From assembly GCA_964397755.1 (NCBI GenBank), contig CAYNJY010000001.1, positions 18,533-82,532 of the forward strand: a stretch of 64,000 nucleotides of DNA, given 5' to 3'. A model generated the notes under the pieces. It was not told the origin of the DNA and did no database searches. It was given only the letters and a program-made list of their open reading frames with translations. Shown here in pieces: positions 57,125 to 64,000 of the stretch; the stretch's first letter is position 1, and each line of letters opens with the position of its first letter. This DNA comes from CAYNJY01 sp964397755. GTDB lineage: Bacteria; Patescibacteriota; Microgenomatia; UBA10105; UBA927. A program made the position numbers and the translations under genes.

Positions 57125-59341
57125 TTATGGGGCTTGAGTCGGCGCGGGTTCAGCCTGGGCGAAAAATACCGCATCCTTGGGGAGCCCTGATGCATTTTCC
57201 GGCGCTTTGTTGAGGCTTCGGAAGTCAACCACACGATCGGCAATCTTCTCAAACGCCGGATCGTGGGTTATTGCAACGATGGTCATCTCCGGCCGTTTTG
57301 CCCGCAGGTTTTTCAAAACCTCAGTAACTTGAGCTGCTGACTCCTCATCTAAGTTCGCCGTCGGCTCGTCAAGGAAGAGAACCTTGGGGTCTTTAAGAAG
57401 TGCGCGGGCTATCCCAATGCGCCGGAGTTCTCCACCAGAATAGTGCTTCGCGCGCGAACCAAGCCGGGTAACGAGGTGGTCAAGCTTAAGCTCATGCATC
57501 AAGCTCTCCAGCTTCTCATCAGGTACCGGATGCCGCGTCCAGAGAAGAAGATTTTCCCGAAGCGTCAGGGTCTCCAAATACTGCGGGTTCTGGTTTGCGT
57601 AGCCGATCTGCGTGTAGATTGACTCATCGCCGAACTTCTTTACCTTATCAAGGGGAATCCCGCCGTAGCGCACCTCCCCAGTCTCCGGCTGGTAGAGCCC
57701 GAGCATTGTGCGAAGGAGTGTGGTCTTCCCGATTCCCGACGGACCTTTCACGGTTGTATAGGATCCCTGCGGAATCTCGAGGGAAACGCTGTGAAGGATC
57801 TTTTTAAACCTCACACCATCAACCTGTATATCAAACCGTGGCACCTGCCCGACCGGCATCCTCGCCTTCTCCTTGGGCCCCTCCGGCCGGTCAACCGCAC
57901 TCCACGGGCCCAGAAGCTCCTCCATCCTTTTAATGTCCTGAATATCCGGCTGGATATTATTCGCGTAGAGCGCGACGAGTCCCAAGGCGTGCGCTTTTGT
58001 CGACTCCTGCATGTATCGTGAGATTTGATATTTTGAAAACGCGTGGAACGCCGCAGCTTGTGCTGGCGGAAAAAGAGAGCTGAGGATATCTCCTTGACCT
58101 CCCATTGCTCCAGAACGAGCCATATAGTATTTTCGCTGTTTTACAAACTCATATCCGGCAATGAGAAGCGGCGCGAGTTGGTCGAAGACGAGATTGGTAA
58201 GGAGCTCGCGTTTCTCCCTCCCAACCGTCAGGATGTACCGTTTTCTCTGAAGCCCTTCGCGCGCTTCCATTGCCTGACGGAGGGCATGGATGCTGCCCTC
58301 AATGTTGCCTGACGTTTTCGCCGCCTCGATATTTCCAAGCAGGCTTGCGAGCCGGCTATCGACGAACTCCTTCTGCAGTGCATCAATCTTACGATTCCAC
58401 ATGAGCTCTTCGAGTCCGCGCTTCGAGCTTCGGTACATAAAGGGCAGCCGCAGAATAGAAAAGGCAGCGGCGATCGGACTGATTCGCCACTCTGGAAGCA
58501 ACCGTGCGCCAATTGTGGTGAGCGCTGGAAGAACCTGTCCGTAGGTCGTACCCAGAAGGTCAAGGGTTGCACTTTTACCTCGCTCAACGATATTGAGAAT
58601 CTCTGCCGGCGTTTTGTCGTGAATAAACTCAAAATTATGCATAAAGAGCGATTCTGAAATTCTGGAATTCACCGTGCGCCCCATCGCAAGAAGAAGCTTG
58701 CCGAGTCTTCTGCGAGCTCCCAGCTCGAGCCGGATACTAAGCAAGTTGAGTACGAGCGGTGTGAGGATTGGTCTGGCGTAGCGTGCCCCGTCATGAATAA
58801 GCTTCCTGCGTTGGTCTGGATTCTGTGTTCGCCACCTGATAAGCCCTTGGGCCACTTTCCGAAGCCCGGCGATCGTCCCTTGTGACGTTCGCCCCGGTGC
58901 TGCTATATAACCTGATCGCGCAACTTCATGAATGATCCGGGCGGCAACGAGGCTTGCCTGAACCGCGCGCAGGTCTCCCTGGTAGCGATCCAAACCGTAT
59001 ACTGTTGATATCTCCCGCACGGTTCTGAAGTATTCGTCGAAGTCGAGCGGCTCCTTCGGCGGAAACTCTATGGCTTGCTCGGCATCCTTCGGTGGCTCCG
59101 CCATGGCTTTAGCGCCCTCGCGCCAGGCTTTGCGCTCCTCGTCGGTCAGTTTGATCCCGTCTCTGGCAAGTTCTGCCTCGAGCGCATCGGTGAGCTTCTC
59201 AACGTGAGCGGTTTTGGGCGTCCCACCACCGGCCATGTCAGCGGCCACGTCTGCCGAGGCTTTGATTGTCTGGGGTCCAATAGGCTCCCCATGCTTTATC
59301 GCTTCAACCGGAGGGGGTGTCGGGCGCATCACTTCTGCCAT
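57125..59341 (-). CDS. ABC-exporter-like ATPase with weakly hydrophobic membrane domain
   Basis: 738 residues. The C-terminal nucleotide-binding domain is intact: GPSGIGKTTLLR (Walker A, about residue 533), YANQNPQY (Q-loop), HYSGGELRRIGIARAL (signature, about 635), KVLFLDEPTANLDE (Walker B, about 650), VAITHDP (H-loop). The preceding region aligns in style with a type I exporter (FEFIHDKTPAEILNIVERGK...) but its six expected helices are short, charged and only mildly hydrophobic. Residues 1-130 are an extra N-terminal part. Could be a soluble or peripheral relative of MsbA-type exporters. Convergent with the HExxH operon. Confidence 0.8.
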   Translation of the reverse strand: MAEVMRPTPPPVEAIKHGEPIGPQTIKASADVAADMAGGGTPKTAHVEKLTDALEAELARDGIKLTDEERKAWREGAKAMAEPPKDAEQAIEFPPKEPLDFDEYFRTVREISTVYGLDRYQGDLRAVQASLVAARIIHEVARSGYIAAPGRTSQGTIAGLRKVAQGLIRWRTQNPDQRRKLIHDGARYARPILTPLVLNLLSIRLELGARRRLGKLLLAMGRTVNSRISESLFMHNFEFIHDKTPAEILNIVERGKSATLDLLGTTYGQVLPALTTIGARLLPEWRISPIAAAFSILRLPFMYRSSKRGLEELMWNRKIDALQKEFVDSRLASLLGNIEAAKTSGNIEGSIHALRQAMEAREGLQRKRYILTVGREKRELLTNLVFDQLAPLLIAGYEFVKQRKYYMARSGAMGGQGDILSSLFPPAQAAAFHAFSKYQISRYMQESTKAHALGLVALYANNIQPDIQDIKRMEELLGPWSAVDRPEGPKEKARMPVGQVPRFDIQVDGVRFKKILHSVSLEIPQGSYTTVKGPSGIGKTTLLRTMLGLYQPETGEVRYGGIPLDKVKKFGDESIYTQIGYANQNPQYLETLTLRENLLLWTRHPVPDEKLESLMHELKLDHLVTRLGSRAKHYSGGELRRIGIARALLKDPKVLFLDEPTANLDEESAAQVTEVLKNLRAKRPEMTIVAITHDPAFEKIADRVVDFRSLNKAPENASGLPKDAVFFAQAEPAPTQAP

Positions 59342-59574
59342 AGGAATATAACCTTACTATCACACATCGAGGCTCGGTCTGTCAAAAAAAAATACCCATG
59401 TCCCAGATTACGAAGGAATTCCTGCCCCTCCCTCGCATCAAGTTGTCGTGAGAGTCAAGAAAGTCTCTACTTCCGCAAGTAAACGGAGCTATAACGTCCT
59501 TTAAGAGTGCACAAATTTCAAAGAATTTCAAAGCTTAGCTTTGATTTTACATAGGTTGTTCTGACAGCTAGTAC

Positions 59575-61581
59575 TCAGCGTGGTTTTAAAACCATGAAGA
59601 AAGCTTCTTGCGGAATCTCGACTCTTCCAATCATCTTCATCTTCGCCTTCCCTTTCTTTTGCGCTTCAAGAAGCTTATCCTTGCGCGTTCGGTCGCCGCC
59701 GTAGAGCTTTTGGGTAACGTCTTTACGGAAGGCCTTCACATCTGCCCGAGCGATCACTTTCCCGCCGATTGAAGCCTGAACTGGGATCTCAAACTGAGAC
59801 CGGGGGATTACGGCAGCTAACTTCTCGACAATCGTTCGCGCTCGAAACTGAGCCTGATCAGCCACCGCAAGGAATGAGAGCGCATCGACCTTTTCCTTGT
59901 TGACGAGGATATCCACCTTCATAAGTTTAACCGGCTGAAAATCGAAAAATTCATAATCAAGGCTCGCGTACCCTTCGGTTACCGACTTGAGGCGATCAAA
60001 GAAATCGACAATCATCTCGGCAAGGGGGACGAGGTAGGTTAACTGCGTAAAGCCTGGGGTCTGACCTTGATCTTTTCGAAGGTCTGACCCCGAGAGGTAA
60101 CGAAAGTCCACATAAGTTCCCCGCTTCTCCTGACAAAGCCCCATCACGGCGCCGACGAAGCGTTTCGGGCTATAGATATGGACCGTCATAACAGGCTCGA
60201 AGATTTCTTCAATCACTGAGGGCGCCGGAAAATCCGCTGCCGCCTGTGCTGACAGGGTCTCGCCCTGTCCTTTGACAGGGCGAGACCCTGTCAGCATCCG
60301 AATACGGTACTCAACAGACGGCGCCGTGGCAAGTATCGTGAGGCCAAACTCGCGAAGAAGCCGTTCCTGAACCACCTCTGCATGGAGAAGGCCGAGGAAA
60401 CCGCAGTGAAAGCCGTTGCCGAGCGCCAGTGATGAAATTGGCCGGAAGGAGAAGGCGCTGTCGGAGAGCCGGAGCCGCTCCATCGCCTCACGAGCGCCTT
60501 GATATTCGTCAGCCGAAGCCGGAAACAGCCCGAGGAAAACCATCGGCTTGGGCTCCTTATATCCCGCAAGCGGGGTGATTGTTATATTGTTAAATTGTTG
60601 TATTGTTAATTGATCTTTATTCTTTATATTTGATATTGTTACTGTGTCCCCCACCTTCGCCATCTGTGCGTCTTTAAGGCCCGTCGCGATGTAGCCTACC
60701 TCACCTGTTGTTAAGGCCATAGCAGGCACCATGCGGGGGCTGAAGTAGCCGACTTCCAAAGGCACTACCTCTGCCCCTGAGGCCAGAAAACGTAAACACC
60801 GCTGCAAGGGGACCCCTTGCAGCGGTGCAAGGGGTCCCCTTAGAAAACCATCTACTATCCGTACAAACACCACTACCCCCTTGTGTGGATCGTACTGGGA
60901 AGAAAAAACAAGGGCGCGGAGTGGACCTTCTACACTGCCCTTGGGCGGCGGAATTAGCTCAACGATCGCTTCAAGCAGCTTCTCTACGTTTTCGCCGGTC
61001 TTGGCAGAAATCCGCATTATATCCTGCGCCTTAAATCCCAACCCTTCAAGCTGCTTTCCGGTTTCCTCAGTCCGGCCATTCGGCAGATCAATTTTGTTGA
61101 TGACCGGAATGATCGCAAGCTTGTGCTGCCGGGCTTGAGACAGGTGCGCGAGGGTTTGCGCCTGCACGCCTTGCGTCGCGTCAACGACTAAAATCGCTCC
61201 CTCGCAGGCCGCGAGCGACCGGCTGACCTCGTAGGAAAAGTCAACATGGCCGGGAGTATCTATCAAATTCAACACGTATGTTGAATTTGCAATCTCCAAT
61301 TTACAATCTCCAATATCCAATTTATTTAAACCTTGTTGTGTATTGTGTATTGTGTATTGAGGTTTGTATATCATCCTCACGGGCGCCAGCTTGATAGTGA
61401 TTCCCCGTTCCCGTTCAATGGGGTTGCTGTCTAAAATCTGCTCCTGCATATCGCGCTTCCCAACGGTTCCTGTAAGCTCCAGCAGTCGATCCGCAAGTGT
61501 ACTTTTTCCGTGATCAATATGAGCAATGATCGCAAAGTTTCTGATGCGGGATTGTCTATCGGCACCGTGTGTGATGAACAT
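59575..61581 (-). CDS. lepA: Elongation factor 4 with several repeat-derived insertions
   Basis: 668 residues against about 600. Translational GTPase that back-translocates stalled ribosomes. AHIDHGKSTLADRL (G1), ERGITIK (G2), DTPGHVDFSYEVSRSL (G3), NKIDLPN (G4) and the LepA-specific C-terminal domain (FREPV-type EIFEPVMTVHI, KLYGGDRTRKDKLLEAQKKG) are all present. Extra segments: IYKPQYTIHNTQQGLNK and LDIGDCKLEIANST before YVLNLIDTPG; GPLAPLQGVPLQ before LRFLASGAEV; TISNIKNKDQLTIQQFNN before ITPLAGYKEP; and a segment with SRPVKGQGETLSAQ before IEEIFEP. Each maps to a palindrome or tandem array. Confidence 0.97.
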   Translation of the reverse strand: MFITHGADRQSRIRNFAIIAHIDHGKSTLADRLLELTGTVGKRDMQEQILDSNPIERERGITIKLAPVRMIYKPQYTIHNTQQGLNKLDIGDCKLEIANSTYVLNLIDTPGHVDFSYEVSRSLAACEGAILVVDATQGVQAQTLAHLSQARQHKLAIIPVINKIDLPNGRTEETGKQLEGLGFKAQDIMRISAKTGENVEKLLEAIVELIPPPKGSVEGPLRALVFSSQYDPHKGVVVFVRIVDGFLRGPLAPLQGVPLQRCLRFLASGAEVVPLEVGYFSPRMVPAMALTTGEVGYIATGLKDAQMAKVGDTVTISNIKNKDQLTIQQFNNITITPLAGYKEPKPMVFLGLFPASADEYQGAREAMERLRLSDSAFSFRPISSLALGNGFHCGFLGLLHAEVVQERLLREFGLTILATAPSVEYRIRMLTGSRPVKGQGETLSAQAAADFPAPSVIEEIFEPVMTVHIYSPKRFVGAVMGLCQEKRGTYVDFRYLSGSDLRKDQGQTPGFTQLTYLVPLAEMIVDFFDRLKSVTEGYASLDYEFFDFQPVKLMKVDILVNKEKVDALSFLAVADQAQFRARTIVEKLAAVIPRSQFEIPVQASIGGKVIARADVKAFRKDVTQKLYGGDRTRKDKLLEAQKKGKAKMKMIGRVEIPQEAFFMVLKPR
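60248..60295 (+). repeat. Perfect 22-bp-arm hairpin inside lepA
   Basis: Arms begin GCTGACAGGGTCTCG and are exact reverse complements over 22 bases, with a 4-base loop. It encodes residues LTGSRPVKGQGETLSAQ. A fragment TTTGACAGGGTC also occurs at 51333. Confidence 0.92.
60563..60615 (+). repeat. Hairpin plus octamer array inside lepA
   Basis: CCCGC-AA-GCGGG at 60563-60574, then ATTGTTAT/ATTGTTAA-type octamers. In frame on the minus strand as part of QLTIQQFNNITI. Confidence 0.75.
60801..60841 (+). repeat. Overlapping palindromes inside lepA
   Basis: AAGGGGACCCCTTGCA, loop GCGG, then its exact reverse complement (60806-60841); the left part also pairs as CTGCAAGGGG/CCCCTTGCAG. Same GCAAGGGG arms as after rplA. 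Confidence 0.88.
61265..61359 (+). repeat. Hairpin plus two heptamer arrays inside lepA
   Basis: AAATTCAACA-CGTA-TGTTGAATTT (61265-61288), then CAATCTC/CAATTTA/CAATATC heptamers (61290-61322), then GTGTATT three times (61338-61359). All read through in frame just before the G3 motif. Confidence 0.88.
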
Positions 61582-61621
61582 GGAGCTATTCTAGCACAGC
61601 ACTTCCCGCCACAGTGGAAAA

Positions 61622-61640
61622 AATAGACAAGCGGCCGCTA
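61622..61640 (+). repeat. Half copy of the GCGGCCGC palindrome before lepA
   Basis: AATAGACAAGCGGCCGCT, one arm plus core of the 8342 palindrome, about 40 bases before the lepA start. Confidence 0.7.
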
Positions 61641-61656
61641 GTTCAAATTACACACT

Positions 61657-62280
61657 TCAAAGAATCGGAGAGGCGGCGGGGCTTTGTGAGACCATATCTG
61701 GCATGTTCGTCTTTAGGAGTATCCCATTCAGTACGTGTGCCACCCGTGCGCCGGCGGCGCCACTTAGACGTGCAGTGAACCGACTCATTGTTGAAGCGGG
61801 CCGGATAAGAAGAGCTCCAAGTCCTGCTGTGCCGGTAAGAAGCGCTGACTTGCCCTTCATGGTCCGGTACTCACGCCACATATCCTCTGGCGTCACCTTC
61901 CCTCCTTGGCTTAAAAGCTTTCCAAGTCTACTGCGCGAATTAATCTTTTGCATTCCCACATCAAATGCCTGCCGCCTCCCGCGATCGCGTAGCGCTGCCG
62001 CCGCAGTGGTACCAAGGAGTACGACGGTGACAACATCAGCGACCGTCGCGCTAATTTCTGCTGTTTTGGCCGCAATCCTCATGGCGCCTCGCATGCGCTC
62101 GGCGAGAAGCGCGAGCTTGGGCACCTCGATGGCGCGCGCGATCCGATCGTAGGAAGCGAGCCATTCGGAAGCCACAGACGGCTGTCGCATCAATTTTTCA
62201 AAAGCATGAAGGAGCCTGCTCCGCGTCCGCGAGAGCGTGTCTCCTTGCTGCACAGATGCTGTGGTCTCGCCGGTCTCCAT
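61657..62280 (-). CDS. Hypothetical protein with two weak membrane segments
   Basis: 207 residues. Helical, basic; hydrophobic stretches ATVADVVTVVLLGTTAAAAL (middle) and LLTGTAGLGALLI (later). No family recognised. In composition it resembles the proteins at 48195-50022. TTGACG-18-TACAAT stands upstream; ATG at 62280 chosen because the longer frame starts inside that -35 box. Preceded by a palindrome variant. Confidence 0.65.
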   Translation of the reverse strand: METGETTASVQQGDTLSRTRSRLLHAFEKLMRQPSVASEWLASYDRIARAIEVPKLALLAERMRGAMRIAAKTAEISATVADVVTVVLLGTTAAAALRDRGRRQAFDVGMQKINSRSRLGKLLSQGGKVTPEDMWREYRTMKGKSALLTGTAGLGALLIRPASTMSRFTARLSGAAGARVAHVLNGILLKTNMPDMVSQSPAASPIL

Positions 62281-62349
62281 AGACGATGTGATTACCCTGT
62301 CCCATTGTAGACCGCGCTGGAAGTCCACGTCAACAAACCCCTATGAGGA

Positions 62350-62392
62350 GTGTACAAATGGACAAGCGGCCGTTTCTCCATTTGTCCATTTC
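62350..62392 (+). repeat. Variant of the GCGGCCGC palindrome
   Basis: TGTACAAATGGACAAGCGGC on one side and TTGTCCATTT on the other; arms AAATGGACAA/TTGTCCATTT pair exactly around a changed core. Upstream of the 61657 gene. Confidence 0.75.
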
Positions 62393-62503
62393 ACGAAAGA
62401 GGTGGGGGAGTTTCAAAGTGTAGAGATGAGAGAATAAAGTACAGAAGTACCACATTTTAATTAGCTCTTGAAAATCTCTTGACATCGGGCGTACCATACG
62501 AGT

Positions 62504-63139
62504 ATGGCAGAAATCACCGCCCCTCCCAGCGGACGCTCGCGCAGCCGCCAGCTTATCAAAAGCTTCCAAGCCAAGGCGCTGCGCAGGCGTCCCTTTCCGA
62601 TCCGGTTCGCAGACGTCCTCACTACCTATTTCGGCAGCCTCCAGTTCCTCATCCTCAACCTGATCGGCTTCATCTTCTGGATCTTCATTAATACCGGTTT
62701 GATTCCCGGCATCGCGCCGTTTGATCCCTTCCCCTTCATCCTCCTCACCATGATCGTCTCGCTTGAAGCGATTGTCCTCACGGTCATTGTCCTCATGAGT
62801 CAAAATCGCACCGGCTACATCGCGACCATCCGCGATGATCTGAACCTCCAGGTGAACCTGATAGAAGAACGGGAACTCACGAAGGCACTCCAGCTTCTCA
62901 TGGCAATCCACGATCACCTCGGCATCAGCCGAGAGTCTGACCCCGAGCTTGATTCTATGCTGAAGTACACCAACGTCTCCTATATCGAACACAAGCTTGA
63001 AGAGCAGATCCGTGGCCAGTCGCCTACTCTCCCGCAGGTCATGGCCGCTCCCTTCCGAAAGGTCTCGCAAGCGGTTAAAACCATGAATAAGAATAATAAC
63101 AACAAGAATAGGAACGGGAAAGGCAACGGGAAGAAGTAA
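62504..63139 (+). CDS. DUF1003 membrane protein
   Basis: 211 residues. RFADVLTTYFGSLQFLILNL (family start), two membrane helices (IGFIFWIFINTGLIPG and FILLTMIVSLEAIVLTVIVL), then MSQNRTGYIATIRDDLNLQVN and EELTK-type helices, as in DUF1003. Low-complexity Asn/Lys/Gly tail. Family function unknown, sometimes tied to stress. TTGAAA-18-TACCAT, then 6 bases, then ATG: leaderless. Confidence 0.9.
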   Translation: MAEITAPPSGRSRSRQLIKSFQAKALRRRPFPIRFADVLTTYFGSLQFLILNLIGFIFWIFINTGLIPGIAPFDPFPFILLTMIVSLEAIVLTVIVLMSQNRTGYIATIRDDLNLQVNLIEERELTKALQLLMAIHDHLGISRESDPELDSMLKYTNVSYIEHKLEEQIRGQSPTLPQVMAAPFRKVSQAVKTMNKNNNNKNRNGKGNGKK

Positions 63140-63198
63140 ATCCTTAGGAAATTTTGATTTGAGCCTCCCTTGTGCTATACTTCCCCCATTCATCGCTT

Positions 63199-63462
63199 AT
63201 GAAAAAGACATTCGTGGTCATCTTGGTTGCTTTTGTTAGCCTAAGCACCTCTGTGCTTTCAACGCCGGGGGTGGTCTTTGCTGCAAAGCCACGTCGCAAG
63301 GCGCCAGTGCGAGTTGACCAACCCACATCCCCGAAACAAGAGCTGACGAAAAAAATGTCAACAAAGATAACGATACCGTGGACAGCGTCCCCGTTGATTG
63401 AGTCGCTCGATTCCAGCGGGAGCGGGACGATCTTTTACCATAATACTTTTATCTTTTTTTGA
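63199..63462 (+). CDS. Small secreted protein
   Basis: 87 residues. Signal peptide MKKTFVVILVAFVSLSTSV with a cut near VFAA; mature part basic and short. No family. The last third overlaps the convergent gene at 63358, so one of the two C-termini may be wrong. Confidence 0.55.
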   Translation: MKKTFVVILVAFVSLSTSVLSTPGVVFAAKPRRKAPVRVDQPTSPKQELTKKMSTKITIPWTASPLIESLDSSGSGTIFYHNTFIFF

Positions 63463-63612
63463 AGCTTTGTGACATTTACCGTTGGGACAAACCTCTTCTT
63501 TGGACACATTGGGCCGCATACTGGTTGCGCCGACGACACGAACCATCTGCGGGCCAAGGAGAACTTCCGCGAGGATAAACAGAGCGATTGAATAAACCAA
63601 AGCCAGTTTCAT
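63358..63612 (-). CDS. Small membrane-anchored or secreted protein
   Basis: 84 residues. N-terminal hydrophobic segment LALVYSIALFILAEVLL, then VCPNGKCHKASKKDK (CxxxxC) and a basic tail with two more Cys. GAGGAAG Shine-Dalgarno near 63626 and TATAGA above it support the start. Overlaps the convergent gene by 105 bases. Confidence 0.5.
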   Translation of the reverse strand: MKLALVYSIALFILAEVLLGPQMVRVVGATSMRPNVSKEEVCPNGKCHKASKKDKSIMVKDRPAPAGIERLNQRGRCPRYRYLC

Positions 63613-63723
63613 ATCTGTCGCTTCCTCTATACTACGAAACGGCAAGAAAAGCAAATAATGGTATCTCGCTCTGAACCTGATTTTTTTTGACACGAACGTA
63701 AAAAATATGGTAGGATATTATTT

Positions 63724-63972
63724 ATGCCTAGAATCTGTGAACGTCGTGTGCTAGAAGCTCTTGCTGAGCAGAACCGATCAGAAGAAGGAGATTATTCCGT
63801 CGTTCCGCAACCCCGAAAGGAGGCGAGGCGGCTGCTCTTTTTGGAAATTGGCCCCATCCTAGCGAAGATGGTCAGAGAACTCACCAAAGACACAGACCCC
63901 CTTGTCAGAGAGGCATTGCTAAAAATTCCCCACAAGGGAAAGAGTAAAAGGGTCGGTCCTAGAATACCTTGA
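63724..63972 (+). CDS. Hypothetical small basic protein
   Basis: 82 residues, helical and basic (RRVLEALAEQNRSEEG and EIGPILAKMVRELTKDTD). No family, no membrane segment. TAGGAT lies 7 bases before the ATG, consistent with the leaderless pattern of this genome. Confidence 0.55.
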   Translation: MPRICERRVLEALAEQNRSEEGDYSVVPQPRKEARRLLFLEIGPILAKMVRELTKDTDPLVREALLKIPHKGKSKRVGPRIP

Positions 63973-64000
63973 CAAGACAATCTAGACATGCAGTAGTTTT

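Noticed and set aside
54426..61359. CRISPR array made of heptamer repeats
   Set aside because: Units are 7-10 bases with no spacers and lie inside genes.
62330..63193. Long minus-strand frame opposite DUF1003
   Set aside because: No homology, no start signals; it is the antisense shadow of a clear DUF1003 gene.

Overview
The window looks like part of a metagenome-assembled genome of a Candidate Phyla Radiation (Patescibacteria) bacterium, most likely of the Microgenomates type. Reasons: roughly 50% GC, very compact gene packing, many short secreted or membrane proteins with no recognisable family, an L1 protein with a long charged N-terminal extension, a glycosyltransferase-rich surface block, an archaeal-style CoA enzyme pair, and two 100-base N gaps flanked by near-identical sequence. 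The lineage is an inference; no 16S gene is present.

Layout. 1-7.5 kb: truncated def, fmt, rpmB, a site-2 protease, a structured RNA with its own promoter, a nest of tRNA-Thr genes, tRNA-Tyr, and a DUF47/Pit phosphate uptake pair. 7.5-20.5 kb: PaaX-like regulator, kbl-tdh (threonine to glycine plus acetyl-CoA), two EamA permeases around a SAM decarboxylase, SGNH hydrolase, rpmG, tRNA-Trp, MazG-like protein, an unexpected acyl-CoA dehydrogenase, a NiCoT-type metal permease and galU. 21-28 kb: a secreted lytic-transglycosylase-like protein, then secE-nusG, rplK-rplA and rplJ-rplL with an L10 leader. 28-37 kb: HD-GYP protein, GalT-like enzyme, a PPAT plus DUF359 fusion, a TrpR-like regulator with matching palindromes, M28 peptidase, deoC, rpe-rpiB. 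37-44.3 kb: glycogen synthase, four GT4 glycosyltransferases (three in an overlapping tandem) and a WecG/TagA-type enzyme. 44.4-64 kb: mreB, PEGA protein, tRNA-Arg, tRNA-Pro, maf, a REP-associated transposase between two REP-like palindromes, ndk, a large Ig/Fn3 surface protein, M16 peptidase, a divergent three-gene operon ending in an HExxH membrane protein, an ABC-exporter-like protein with a poorly hydrophobic membrane domain, lepA, DUF1003 and small secreted proteins.

The most unusual property is not one gene but the DNA texture. Short arrays of 7-, 8- or 10-base repeats and perfect palindromes, often side by side, occur between genes and also inside conserved genes (fmt, site-2 protease, PPAT-DUF359, two GT4s, TagA, M16, lepA), where they add in-frame peptides; others supply C-termini or stop codons (rpmB, glgA, ndk). 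One tRNA-Thr(UGU) is split by a D-loop insertion and by an anticodon-loop insertion that carries a second, intact tRNA-Thr(UGU). Many genes have a -10 box 6-7 bases before the ATG, which points to widespread leaderless transcription.
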